64,000 nucleotides of DNA from Symsagittifera roscoffensis (lineage: Eukaryota > Xenacoelomorpha > Acoela > Convolutidae). Within the stretch, counting starts at the first letter, position 1; each line of letters starts with the position of its first letter. Both the position numbers and the translations under genes were made by a program. The notes below the pieces were generated by a model. The model was not told where the DNA came from, ran no database searches, and worked only from the letters and a program-made list of their open reading frames with translations. The stretch covers positions 45,807,095-45,871,094 of the forward strand of contig NC_087071.1 of NCBI RefSeq assembly GCF_963678635.1, in the 5' to 3' direction. Below are positions 22,942 to 32,414 of the stretch, one piece after another.

Positions 22942-25900
22942 CCCACTGACAATGATAAAACAAAATTCTTAAACACAAACCACATCTATCAAAATATACA
23001 AAAAGAACAACCCAAAGAAAAAATTTGGACAATACCATTTCTCATAGAAAGTCCAAGAAACAAAGAATTTCAACCACCAGATCTTGAAATTGATTTTTTA
23101 ATTGATTCAGGAGCAGAATCAAATATAATAAACCTTCCCACATGGAATGAAATAAAAACATTACACCCAAAACTAACACCTCTTGAAACCTCCAGTAAGT
23201 TAGCAACAGCACAGGGATCAACATTAATAAACTACGGAAAAATCCAATTATTTCTTCTCCCCACAAGAACAATAGAGCAAAATAAAATTTTAAATAAACC
23301 ATTTAAACAAATATTCCATATCACTGATATTAAACATAATATCATTGGAATACCATTTATCTCGAAATATATACAAACAATCAACATCTTGAATAGTAAA
23401 ATATTAATCAAAGATAAATATACGAAAACAAAAGACACATCCCTAACATTTTTTCAAAGATTAAATAAACAACCACCATTCTTTTCAAATTTTTACCCAA
23501 TATATAATCAACAAAGAAAACACTTGAAACCACTATCAGGAAACATCTATAATTTTTCAATCAAACAAGTTCACCAATATAATAAAGAACAAAACAAACA
23601 AAAATTTTTTATGTCAGATTTTGAATTCAAACCTATTCATAAATTTTTCAAAATCACAATCTCATCAATAAAATATTTGAAAAACTCGAATTCAGATATT
23701 ATTTCCTTACATGTCTATAACAACACACCTTACCAAGTAACATTACCTTTAGGACTTTTAGGCTATTGCGAAACCAACGCTACAATATCACCAATACACG
23801 AAAAAGCCTATCGCGTAAATAATATACTCCAATTACTAGATATTTGCCAATCCACAATCCTTAATGAAGAATTATCTATAAATAATAAAATAAGTAACGA
23901 AAACAGAAATACGGACTATTTCAAAAAAACTCCATATTTCAAACCTACATTCAACATAAGTAACTACACAGAGGATCAACAGAAATTTTTAACAATGTTT
24001 AATTTCCAACATTCACAAATAACACAAGACGAACTTGAAAAATTAGCCAAACAGCTAATTAAATATTCATCCGTCTATGCAACATCCAAATTCGATGTTG
24101 GCAAAATCAGCTCATCACTACATCTCCCGTTAAAACCAGACGCAGTTTTCAAAAAACAGAGAGCAAGTAAAGTACCAATTCACTTACACGATAAAGTGAA
24201 CAGATTACTCGACATTTTAGAACAATACAACATTATATCACGAGTTAATAAAGAAGAACAACCAAAAGGCAACACATTTATTAACCCCGTTATCATTCTA
24301 GCTAAAGGAGAATCATTAAAAATCGTTCTCGACGCTAGATACCTCAATTCACTCATAGATGAATCAAAATGTAATTGGCCCATCGAACCAATACAAGTTA
24401 TTTTAACAAAAATAAATGGAAAATACTTTACAACCGCCGACATGAATAGTGCATACAATCAAATGCCACTAGATGAACAATCACGACGTTTAACACAATT
24501 TGTTATCGGAAACCAACAATACGAATTTAACCGCTTATTCTATGGAATATCCATAGGACCAGCAGCATTTTCAGCTTTTATGAGCAAAATTTTTAGACCA
24601 CTAATACTCAAGAAAAACGCAATCACCTATCTAGACGATGTTTTTATGCAATCACAAACAAAAGACGAAATGTTCAATGTTTTAGAAAAATATCACCAAA
24701 TACTTCAGAACGAAAATCTGAAGGCAGCACCCGATAAATCACACTTCTTTTTGACAAGAGTTAAATTCTTAGGACATAATATAGAAAGAAAAACAATCAC
24801 TCCACTGAAATCACGCATTGACGCTATTCAAAGACTTCAACCACCAACAAATAAAAAGAAAATCCAAGAATTCCTTGGAATGTTAAACTTTTTAAGTAAA
24901 TATGTTTATAAAATGCAATTATATCTACGACCATTTTACAACATCCTTAGACAACAAAATAATTTTGAATGGAATACAGAACATCAAGCACGATTCGAAG
25001 AAATAAAGAAACTTTTAACTGAACAAATTTCAAACACAATTCCAGACCCTGATCAACCATTTTATGCAATGTGCGATGCTTCGAACTTTGGCATCGGCGC
25101 AGCACTATTACAATCACATAATGGTACAAATAAAATGAACCTGATATCAGCAAATTCCCGATTATTCACTCAAGCAGAGCTACGACTCTCCACTCTAATG
25201 AGAGAATGTACAGCCATAATAAATACACTAACAGAATACGAATTTCTGATACTTGGATCAAAACATCCCACAGTTCTATTCACAGACCATAAACCAATCA
25301 TTTTTCTTTTTACACAAAAGTCTAATCCAAACCACCGAGTTTACAGATTTCAACTAATTCTAATGAAATTTCCAAACTTACATATAGTTTGGACCGCAGG
25401 AAAAAATCTTGCATTACCAGACACCTTAAGTCGAAATACGCCACCTGAATTACTTACACGAAAAACAACAGTTGAAATACCCAAAAATATAAAATTCTAC
25501 CTTGCAGAAAATGAAACATCACCCCGATTGGAATGCAAATATGCAGTAAAAACTGACGTTGAACAATCACAAATAAATAGTTTACAACATTTCCCACTTT
25601 ATTTAGATTGTCAAAATAATCACTATGAAGTTGATCTACTTGGAACATCAACTTTTAAACCAATCCCATATTCACAATGGATAAAAAATAACACCCAACA
25701 AAAAAGAATCAAACAACACCCGCCTAAAAAAGACCATTTTCCACTAATTGAAAAAGAAAATTTAACTGATAGAATAAACTTATCAGGACCACAAACAAAC
25801 GATTCAAAATACACAATAAATCAAGTTTTTGACCTCCATGACCCACTAGATACAATACCCTTATCTAAATTCGAAATTGAAAACATTTTTCTCCCTCCAA

Positions 25901-27255
25901 CAGAAACAATTACAATTTCAACACTGAAACAATATCAAAACCTTGACCCGATAATTAGACAACTAAAATCATGGCACAAATATAAAACTAAACCTATCAA
26001 GGCAGATTCAACCATTCTAGGAAACAAAACACTCCTCCGATACTTTCGCAAATTTAATAACATAACAATTAATGAAACTACAGACCTTTTAGAGTATAAC
26101 TTAAATGAATCTACAGTCCCTTGTCTCCCTTTAAGTATGATTCTCATAGCTTTTAATATTTCACATACACAAAATATTAAAGGACACTCTGGATCAGAAA
26201 AAACATATTCAAATTTTATACAAAACTTTTACTTCCCAAATGCACCAATTTGGATAAAAGTACTATGCAATGATTGTATAGTATGTCAACTAAATAAGCC
26301 TTACCCAAATCAAAAACAAATAGCACAAAAACAAGATTTTAAAGGACAAAGTTTGTACTTTAATCATCGTATCTCATTTGATACTAAAGGACCAATTTCA
26401 CCCTCATCAGAAGGAAACTCCTACATTATGGTAATTGTTGACGCATTTACACATTATGTAGCACTTAACCCAGTACCACATTGTAACGCTTATTATGCGT
26501 ACACAACGCTTTATGAACACTGGATAGCAAAATTTGGACTACCAGAAACTTTAGTTACAGACAACGGTACAGAATTCAAAAATAATGAAATCATCACACT
26601 ATGTCATTTATATAACATTAAACACAAACCACGTACATCTCACGCACCTTGGACAAACGGCTTAGTCGAAGGTATGAACCGTTCATTACAAGAATATCTT
26701 AGATGTATCATCAACGGAAATGATACAAGATATACCGAATGGTCAGCAGATGTAAAATTATTTCCCTTAGCATATAATTCACAAATCACGACAACTCTAG
26801 GAATGTCACCATATGAAATGGTTTTTAACCAAAAGCCACGCAAACCAATAATGTTTACAGCAAACTCTCATAAAAACGCACAAGGTTATTGCCAGCCAAA
26901 TAAAGACTCAATTTGTTATAACCTACCTTTACATACACACGATGGAGATCATTTTCATCACCCACAAATTCTTAAATTAGCCTCCGGTACACAAACCGAA
27001 TGGATTTTAAATAGAGATAAAAAACATAATGAAATTTATCAAAAAATAACAAAAAAGTTATTACAAAGGAAAAATATTAATGAACAAATAAATTCACGTT
27101 TTACACCAGCCTCCGATTTAAAAATTGGAACATTTGTTTTAATACCTAATTTCACTACTCAAAAAGGAATTTCTAAAAAATTACAACCCCTTCGTAAAGG
27201 ACCATACCAAATAATTTCAAAACCCACTGATGTCACATATAAAATTACCGACTGA
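22942..27255 (+). CDS. pol: Pol polyprotein: protease, reverse transcriptase, RNase H, integrase
   Basis: The frame is open from 22,942, directly after the gag-frame TAA, with no ATG at its start, so expression by readthrough is expected. The aspartic protease motif LIDSGAES is at about 23,098-23,121. RT has the ADMNSAYNQMPL block near 24,440 and YLDD at 24,628-24,639. RNase H shows YAMCDASNFGIGAALL near 25,062 and a later TDHKP. The integrase has a zinc-binding HH-CC region (about 26,160-26,290) and the catalytic triad D (26,380), D (26,560), E (26,668). A GPY/F-like LRKGPYQI follows near 27,190. The domain order is that of Ty3/gypsy elements. The frame ends at TGA 27,253, which probably replaces a Trp or Arg codon, because recognisable integrase C-terminus continues beyond it. 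Confidence 0.95.
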   Translation, partial: PTDNDKTKFLNTNHIYQNIQKEQPKEKIWTIPFLIESPRNKEFQPPDLEIDFLIDSGAESNIINLPTWNEIKTLHPKLTPLETSSKLATAQGSTLINYGKIQLFLLPTRTIEQNKILNKPFKQIFHITDIKHNIIGIPFISKYIQTINILNSKILIKDKYTKTKDTSLTFFQRLNKQPPFFSNFYPIYNQQRKHLKPLSGNIYNFSIKQVHQYNKEQNKQKFFMSDFEFKPIHKFFKITISSIKYLKNSNSDIISLHVYNNTPYQVTLPLGLLGYCETNATISPIHEKAYRVNNILQLLDICQSTILNEELSINNKISNENRNTDYFKKTPYFKPTFNISNYTEDQQKFLTMFNFQHSQITQDELEKLAKQLIKYSSVYATSKFDVGKISSSLHLPLKPDAVFKKQRASKVPIHLHDKVNRLLDILEQYNIISRVNKEEQPKGNTFINPVIILAKGESLKIVLDARYLNSLIDESKCNWPIEPIQVILTKINGKYFTTADMNSAYNQMPLDEQSRRLTQFVIGNQQYEFNRLFYGISIGPAAFSAFMSKIFRPLILKKNAITYLDDVFMQSQTKDEMFNVLEKYHQILQNENLKAAPDKSHFFLTRVKFLGHNIERKTITPLKSRIDAIQRLQPPTNKKKIQEFLGMLNFLSKYVYKMQLYLRPFYNILRQQNNFEWNTEHQARFEEIKKLLTEQISNTIPDPDQPFYAMCDASNFGIGAALLQSHNGTNKMNLISANSRLFTQAELRLSTLMRECTAIINTLTEYEFLILGSKHPTVLFTDHKPIIFLFTQKSNPNHRVYRFQLILMKFPNLHIVWTAGKNLALPDTLSRNTPPELLTRKTTVEIPKNIKFYLAENETSPRLECKYAVKTDVEQSQINSLQHFPLYLDCQNNHYEVDLLGTSTFKPIPYSQWIKNNTQQKRIKQHPPKKDHFPLIEKENLTDRINLSGPQTNDSKYTINQVFDLHDPLDTIPLSKFEIENIFLPPTETITISTLKQYQNLDPIIRQLKSWHKYKTKPIKADSTILGNKTLLRYFRKFNNITINETTDLLEYNLNESTVPCLPLSMILIAFNISHTQNIKGHSGSEKTYSNFIQNFYFPNAPIWIKVLCNDCIVCQLNKPYPNQKQIAQKQDFKGQSLYFNHRISFDTKGPISPSSEGNSYIMVIVDAFTHYVALNPVPHCNAYYAYTTLYEHWIAKFGLPETLVTDNGTEFKNNEIITLCHLYNIKHKPRTSHAPWTNGLVEGMNRSLQEYLRCIINGNDTRYTEWSADVKLFPLAYNSQITTTLGMSPYEMVFNQKPRKPIMFTANSHKNAQGYCQPNKDSICYNLPLHTHDGDHFHHPQILKLASGTQTEWILNRDKKHNEIYQKITKKLLQRKNINEQINSRFTPASDLKIGTFVLIPNFTTQKGISKKLQPLRKGPYQIISKPTDVTYKITD

Positions 27256-27659
27256 GACAAAAAAGAAATCGTTCAGCACCGAAACAACCTATTACCTTAT
27301 TATCCAAAAGAATACGCACTCCGCGAATTAACTCAGTTATATTCTTTTACAGGTTTAAAAGTTATTCAAAATGACCCACATCCGGAAAACACAACAAAGG
27401 AACAAAATGATATCCCCATCGAAAATAAAAATACAAAATCAACCACCACCAAAAACAATACAAAAAACCTAGACCAAAAAACGCCTCAAAAAGAAAGAAA
27501 AAATAGAAAAATGACAGAACAAATAATACCCCAAGAGCAAATCGACAAATCAGAACATAGAACATCAACACGACTTAGAAATCAACCACGTAAAAATTAT
27601 AAAATATTCATCCCCCAATCTAAAATATTAAAGAAAGTGGAATTTCAAAAGCAATTTTA
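27256..27659 (+). CDS. Pol C-terminal extension after in-frame TGA
   Basis: Reading on in the pol frame gives QHRNNLLPYYPKE, a normal end for a gypsy-type integrase. A charged Lys/Asn/Thr-rich tail follows, to TAG at 27,657-27,659. Continuity shows that the TGA at 27,253 interrupts an originally longer protein, or is read through. Confidence 0.7.
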
Positions 27660-28253
27660 GCTTTATACTTCACAGTCTTGGAACCTCTGAAACATTTTCA
27701 ATTTCCATTTTTCAAAATAACATGCTGACAAACACGCAATGATTCTAGTTTAAATTTAGACCAATAGGATTCATCCAATCCGTCACTTTCTCTAACTCAA
27801 ACTAAGATCAATTAGACGAATCATATAAAACTCCAGGCATATCTCTAACTATAACTTTACGACCTCCAGGTCAAAAATAAGCAGATCACTCCAACTTGAC
27901 AACTAAAATAAATATCACCATAATCCCATACCCCTCCCTTATCTAATAACCCAAAGATCAACAATATTTCCCCAACTCAGACCACAAATACCCCCCAAGC
28001 AAATTTGTTAACTTAGCCTAAAGTAACAAAATGAACATTTTAATTAGCCTAAAGTACAAAAATCTCACCATACCCCGGATCATTTGACAAACAAAAATAA
28101 AGAAAAAGACGACCTCCCGATCACCATAAAAATTGCCCCCAACAAATTTTTACAAAACTCAACCCACTTGTCAAAAAACTAATAAATAATCCGACCACAC
28201 TTGAAAATTGCCACAAACAACAAAAAATATTCGACCAAGAAGTCATTTCTTAA
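27660..28253 (+). other. Non-coding A/C-rich segment between pol and accessory ORFs
   Basis: No long frame is seen. The phrases AACCCAACTCAGACC/ACTAACTCAAC and repeats of CCCCCAA-CAAATTTTT occur. A splice acceptor for downstream ORFs could lie here, but none can be chosen confidently. Confidence 0.4.
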
Positions 28254-28484
28254 ATGCTCTTCTATCAAACAGTCACTAAAATTTTCATAAACCTCAAACA
28301 ATTTTTTACGATACTTGCAACTTTTATAATAATTCTTTTTGATATCCTCGAATCTTTTCTAATAATCTTAATCATTTTTTGTAACATTTTTTCAATTTTC
28401 TACACTATATTCGAACTATTTCTCCAACTTTCAAAAACCCTTGATTATATCCACAGGTACGATTCATATAACTTGTCTAAATGA
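28254..28484 (+). CDS. Small membrane protein ORF 1, 76 aa
   Basis: The predicted protein is strongly hydrophobic, with one long or two short membrane segments across residues 15-62 (phrases FFTILATFIIILFDI and FLIILIIFCNIFSIFY) and a polar C-terminal tail. The stop overlaps the next ORF as ATGA (28,481-28,484), so translation of the second could be coupled by termination-reinitiation. Small viroporin-like proteins of viruses have this profile, but I see no specific similarity. The frame may also be fortuitous in T-rich DNA, although the element is otherwise T-poor on this strand. Confidence 0.4.
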   Translation: MLFYQTVTKIFINLKQFFTILATFIIILFDILESFLIILIIFCNIFSIFYTIFELFLQLSKTLDYIHRYDSYNLSK

Positions 28485-28669
28485 TACGAACTATTTTCAG
28501 TAGAACTGATATTTTTTTATTGTTTGTAATTTTCATAACATTTTTATCATCCCTCATTTTGACCATATGTAAATGTATAAAGAAAACAATCCTCACATTT
28601 GCCCTAGCAACAATCCTTCTAATTCTTTTTTTGGAAGAATATTATAATAAACACAAACTTTCTCACTAA
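28481..28669 (+). CDS. Small membrane protein ORF 2, 62 aa
   Basis: The ATG lies inside the ATGA that ends the preceding ORF. Two hydrophobic segments (about residues 11-29 and 36-52) flank a short CKCIKK basic loop with two Cys, which suggests a hairpin membrane protein. The acidic/His tail EEYYNKHK follows. The tight overlap of two membrane ORFs inside an otherwise A/C-rich element argues for function. No family recognised. Confidence 0.4.
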   Translation: MIRTIFSRTDIFLLFVIFITFLSSLILTICKCIKKTILTFALATILLILFLEEYYNKHKLSH

Positions 28670-28677
28670 AGCAATAA

Positions 28678-29808
28678 ATCAAAAACCTATCAAAAATTGC
28701 TACCCAACAGTCACAAAGTCAGTCTTCACCGACATCATCCCAAGATAACCCAACAACACCTTCAACTACTCAAAACCCTCAAACATCTACACGAATTTCC
28801 TTTCAAGATAACCCATACACTTTTGAAGAATGACACGCTCGTTTATCTGAACCACTAGAACCAGTTCAACGACAAGCATCCTTAAGTGAACCAACATATA
28901 ACCTATACCCAACACTACTACAAGAACTAAGTAGAATACGAAATCTTAGCCAGATTCAAAACACAACGGAAATAAGTAGACAAATTATACATCCCCGACG
29001 AAATAGAAATTTTCAAACTCCCCGAGTTCATTTTGAAATACCTCAATCACCATCACAAAGCACTCCAGAAAATCCCACTGGTATCTTACCAGAAACCCCT
29101 ACACTTCAGTCACAACGAAGTACTTCAAGCTTACCCTCAGATTACTTAGGTTCAACACCAACATCTGAACAAATACGTGAGAATCCCTTTAACCCCCCAA
29201 ACCAAACACCACGACTACCATATTGGACAACACATTCATTCACACAAGGTGAACCAAATTTAATCAATGACCCCATAGACATTTCTACAGATACAACATC
29301 TTCATCACTACCAGAAACATTATCACTTCCATCAACACCATCGATTAGTCAAGTTTCACCGACACCTTTTAACTTAAATTTTCCAAACAATCTCGACGCA
29401 AGATATCGAGAACAATCATCAACAAATATTCCTTTAAGACTAGATTGGAATACATTTACAGCACCTCCACCATTATTTGGTCAACATCTAGAAAGTAATC
29501 GCCTTCACAACTGGGCACTTAATAGATTACAATATCGACAAGACATTCACGACGATATCCGTGAACACAATATCCAAATACTCCAACAAAACAGTTTACA
29601 ATTAAAGTTTGAAATCACAGTTAAGTTGAACAATATTACTCAACATCCCTACCCATTAAACACACCAAACATAACAGCTCAATCACTACCACCACCATTT
29701 ATAACCACTGAAGTAATATATAAATACGACAGATATACCAAAAAGACGATTGGTTACATTACATTTTATAACCCATACTCAGGATTATCATACACATGTA
29801 TATTCTAA
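28678..29808 (+). CDS. Ser/Pro/Gln-rich ORF before env, interrupted by TGA
   Basis: The frame is open from 28,678 to TAA 29,808 apart from TGA at 28,831-28,833. It lacks an ATG before about 29,626, so it probably begins on a spliced mRNA. The first two-thirds is Ser/Thr/Pro/Gln-rich and likely disordered. The last 110 residues are more ordered (phrases NWALNRLQYRQDIHDDIR and VIYKYDRYTKKTIGYITFYN). It overlaps the env-like frame by 13 nt. The layout (low-complexity head, compact tail) resembles that of the 602-codon ORF at 32.4 kb, but no sequence relationship could be shown by eye. Function unknown. Confidence 0.5.
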
Positions 29809-32414
29809 AAATACTCATTTTTCTCCAACTCCTTTTTCTAGTAACCTCAAACCAAAACATCAACCCTTCCCCCCGTACAGGACCTCAAGATTTATTAGTA
29901 ACACATTACGATTGTGAAGAAAACGAACAAAAAACACTCCACAAGTATGCAATAAATCAAGTATCACAATGAGAAACAGAACCCCAAGCAATAGAAACTA
30001 CAAATGTAATCGCAACACTTTATTCAAAAGCCCGAGCAACAACAGTTACAGGATATAAATTCACAGCAACATTTTCCGAAAAGAAAGTACATTGCTCACA
30101 AGTCTCGAACGGAAATAAAAACCGACTTGACCATGAATCATTTTACCAGAGTAATATCGAACGACTTTTACATCTCAATCCCGAAGATTGTAAAAACGAA
30201 TTACTTAGACTAAATATCACGCGTAATAAAAACTCAGAAAGAAAGTTAGTATACTTTCAAGTTTTTTCAGACACTGTACATCAATCACAACTTGAAAGAT
30301 ACCAAGGACATGTAAAACTAGATGACAAATATCCATATAACGGCGCACACGGACGATTAACCTATGACATACACGATAAACATTGGATACCACACATTGG
30401 TATAAATAACCCATCAAACTGCAAAGCAGACACAAAAAATAAAGGATACCAAGAAATAGTGTTTTTCGATTGGAAAATACAACTAGAAAGAATACAACTC
30501 TTACGAGATTTATCAGACAACACAATGATCTATCAAGGAATCAGATTACCTTGTAAAAATGACCAAGGTTATTGCGACCCTACAACACGAACACAAGCAA
30601 CAATTGTTTGGTTCCCTGAAGATACATGTACAACATTTCAAGTAGCAAAAATACACGCTCGAATGATAAAATTTCACGAAAAATATTTTATACAATCAAT
30701 ACCATATGAAAAACTAAATCCATTACGAAAAATAGGTTCTGATTTTCGAAACATCCACAATATAGAAAATAAATTAACATGTTTTCAAGTATATCAAGAA
30801 ACAGAACTTGCATGTAAATATAAAAACCCACTTCACAAAACACAATACTCTGAAATACTAGTTGAATACGAAAATGGAATCGACATGACCACTGGAAAAA
30901 TAAAAGTCGACCCATACGCCACAACTAAACCCCTAAGTGAAGGAACATCATATATACCAGTTAATTTTCAAAGGAATACAGGTCAACCTGGTGGACATCT
31001 AAAACCCCAAGACGCTCAAAGCACACGTTTACATGAACTATCACTAATGAATAGTACATATTTCGGTAATATCCACTATGATATTCACTTAGATATGAAA
31101 CTAGATTATACGATTAGCCGAATTTTTCAAGAAATGTCACTCTCCGAATTAGAAACACTACACCAACTATGTGAACTAGAAAGAACACAAATATTACAAT
31201 CACTTGCACTAGCAGTATTAAAAATACCCTACGCAGGATATTTACTATGAGGAAATAGATCAAATTTTTTAGATTACGAAGGAAACATATTATGGTTTTA
31301 TACTTGCACTAAAAAAGTATCACCACTATACGTTTTTGAAGATAAACGATGTTATAAAAGAATCCCTATCTTTTATAAGAATAAAGTACATTTCGTTGAC
31401 ACACTTTCACGAAGAACCTATTTTTGGGATACCGCAGTCCCATGTGGATCAGAAAATAGCCACAATGTAGTACAACTAAACCCTGATGAAGATAAATATT
31501 ACCTTCTCACTCCATATCCCACATTAATGCAATCACTCAAAAAATTTTCACCAGAAAGCATTCGCGCTATTGCTCGAAACCCAAATATAGACTTACAATC
31601 AATAGGAATATATTCAAAATCAGATATTCAACATCACATTAGAACACAACAATTCCATGAATTATTAACACAAATGGACACTATACAAAGACAATCAATT
31701 GACCAAAACTTACGCAAACTTGCAGAAACCGCAGGATTTGCCGACATCTACACGCAAGACTATAGCGGATATTTTAAAGATATTAAAGATTATATATATC
31801 TAAACGGTGAAAAATAACGTCCCCAAGATATATCACCAATCAATACTTTTAGCTTTGTTACACTCAAAAATGAAATTCTTGATTTTCTAGGATGGCCCTA
31901 TTATATCTTAGAAAAATTGACTATTTTATACGCAATGTTTAACTTTATTGGATTTCTTTTCTCACTTTTAAAAGGAATCTATAACACATGTGCTATACAC
32001 ACACAAGTAAATAGACAAGCAAGCGTAGCACGCATACTCTTTGCAGGATTTTTTGGAATCTTTTCTACATCTATAAACAAAATTCTTTTAGACGCACAAA
32101 TAAAAGAATACAACACAAAAATAGCAACACGGCAGAACACATATGACGAAGAACATAACAACGTAGACACAACGCCAACAGCACCACAGTTACCACCCCT
32201 ACCACATAACCATCCACTATCCCTAGTCCCGCGAAATTTTCGAAATTTAGCAATAACACATAATCCAAATTTTCGACCAACCACATCACAAAGTCCCATC
32301 CAACATATAATGACACACCAGTCACAAGATGATAATACTTATGAACAAATTATTGAACAACCCCATACCACCGCTTTTCAGTCTCAAAATAATAATTTTT
32401 TTAGCCCACGATGA
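29796..32414 (+). pseudogene. env: Env-like membrane glycoprotein frame, interrupted by stops
   Basis: The ATG at 29,796 opens a frame that begins with a clear signal peptide (MYILKILIFLQLLFLVTSNQ). It continues through a Cys-containing ectodomain (including LPCKNDQGYCDP, ELACKYKN, LWFYTCTKK, DKRCYKRIPIFY, TAVPCG) to a membrane segment at about 31,915-31,985 (YAMFNFIGFLFSLLKG) and a Pro/Thr-rich tail. In-frame TGA at 29,970, TGA at 31,248 and TAA at 31,815 break it without any frameshift. Position after pol, signal peptide and anchor identify an envelope gene by architecture. The C-Y-x-R-I-P region is reminiscent of class III-type glycoproteins of chuvirus-like elements, which is a tentative impression. 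It would mediate cell entry in an active element. Confidence 0.65.

Noticed and set aside
22492-31250. TGA decoded as Trp (alternative code) in the LTR element
   Set aside because: TGG is used throughout gag and pol for Trp, at least one TGA falls at an Arg/Gln repeat position rather than Trp, and TAA stops also interrupt the frames; mutation is simpler.
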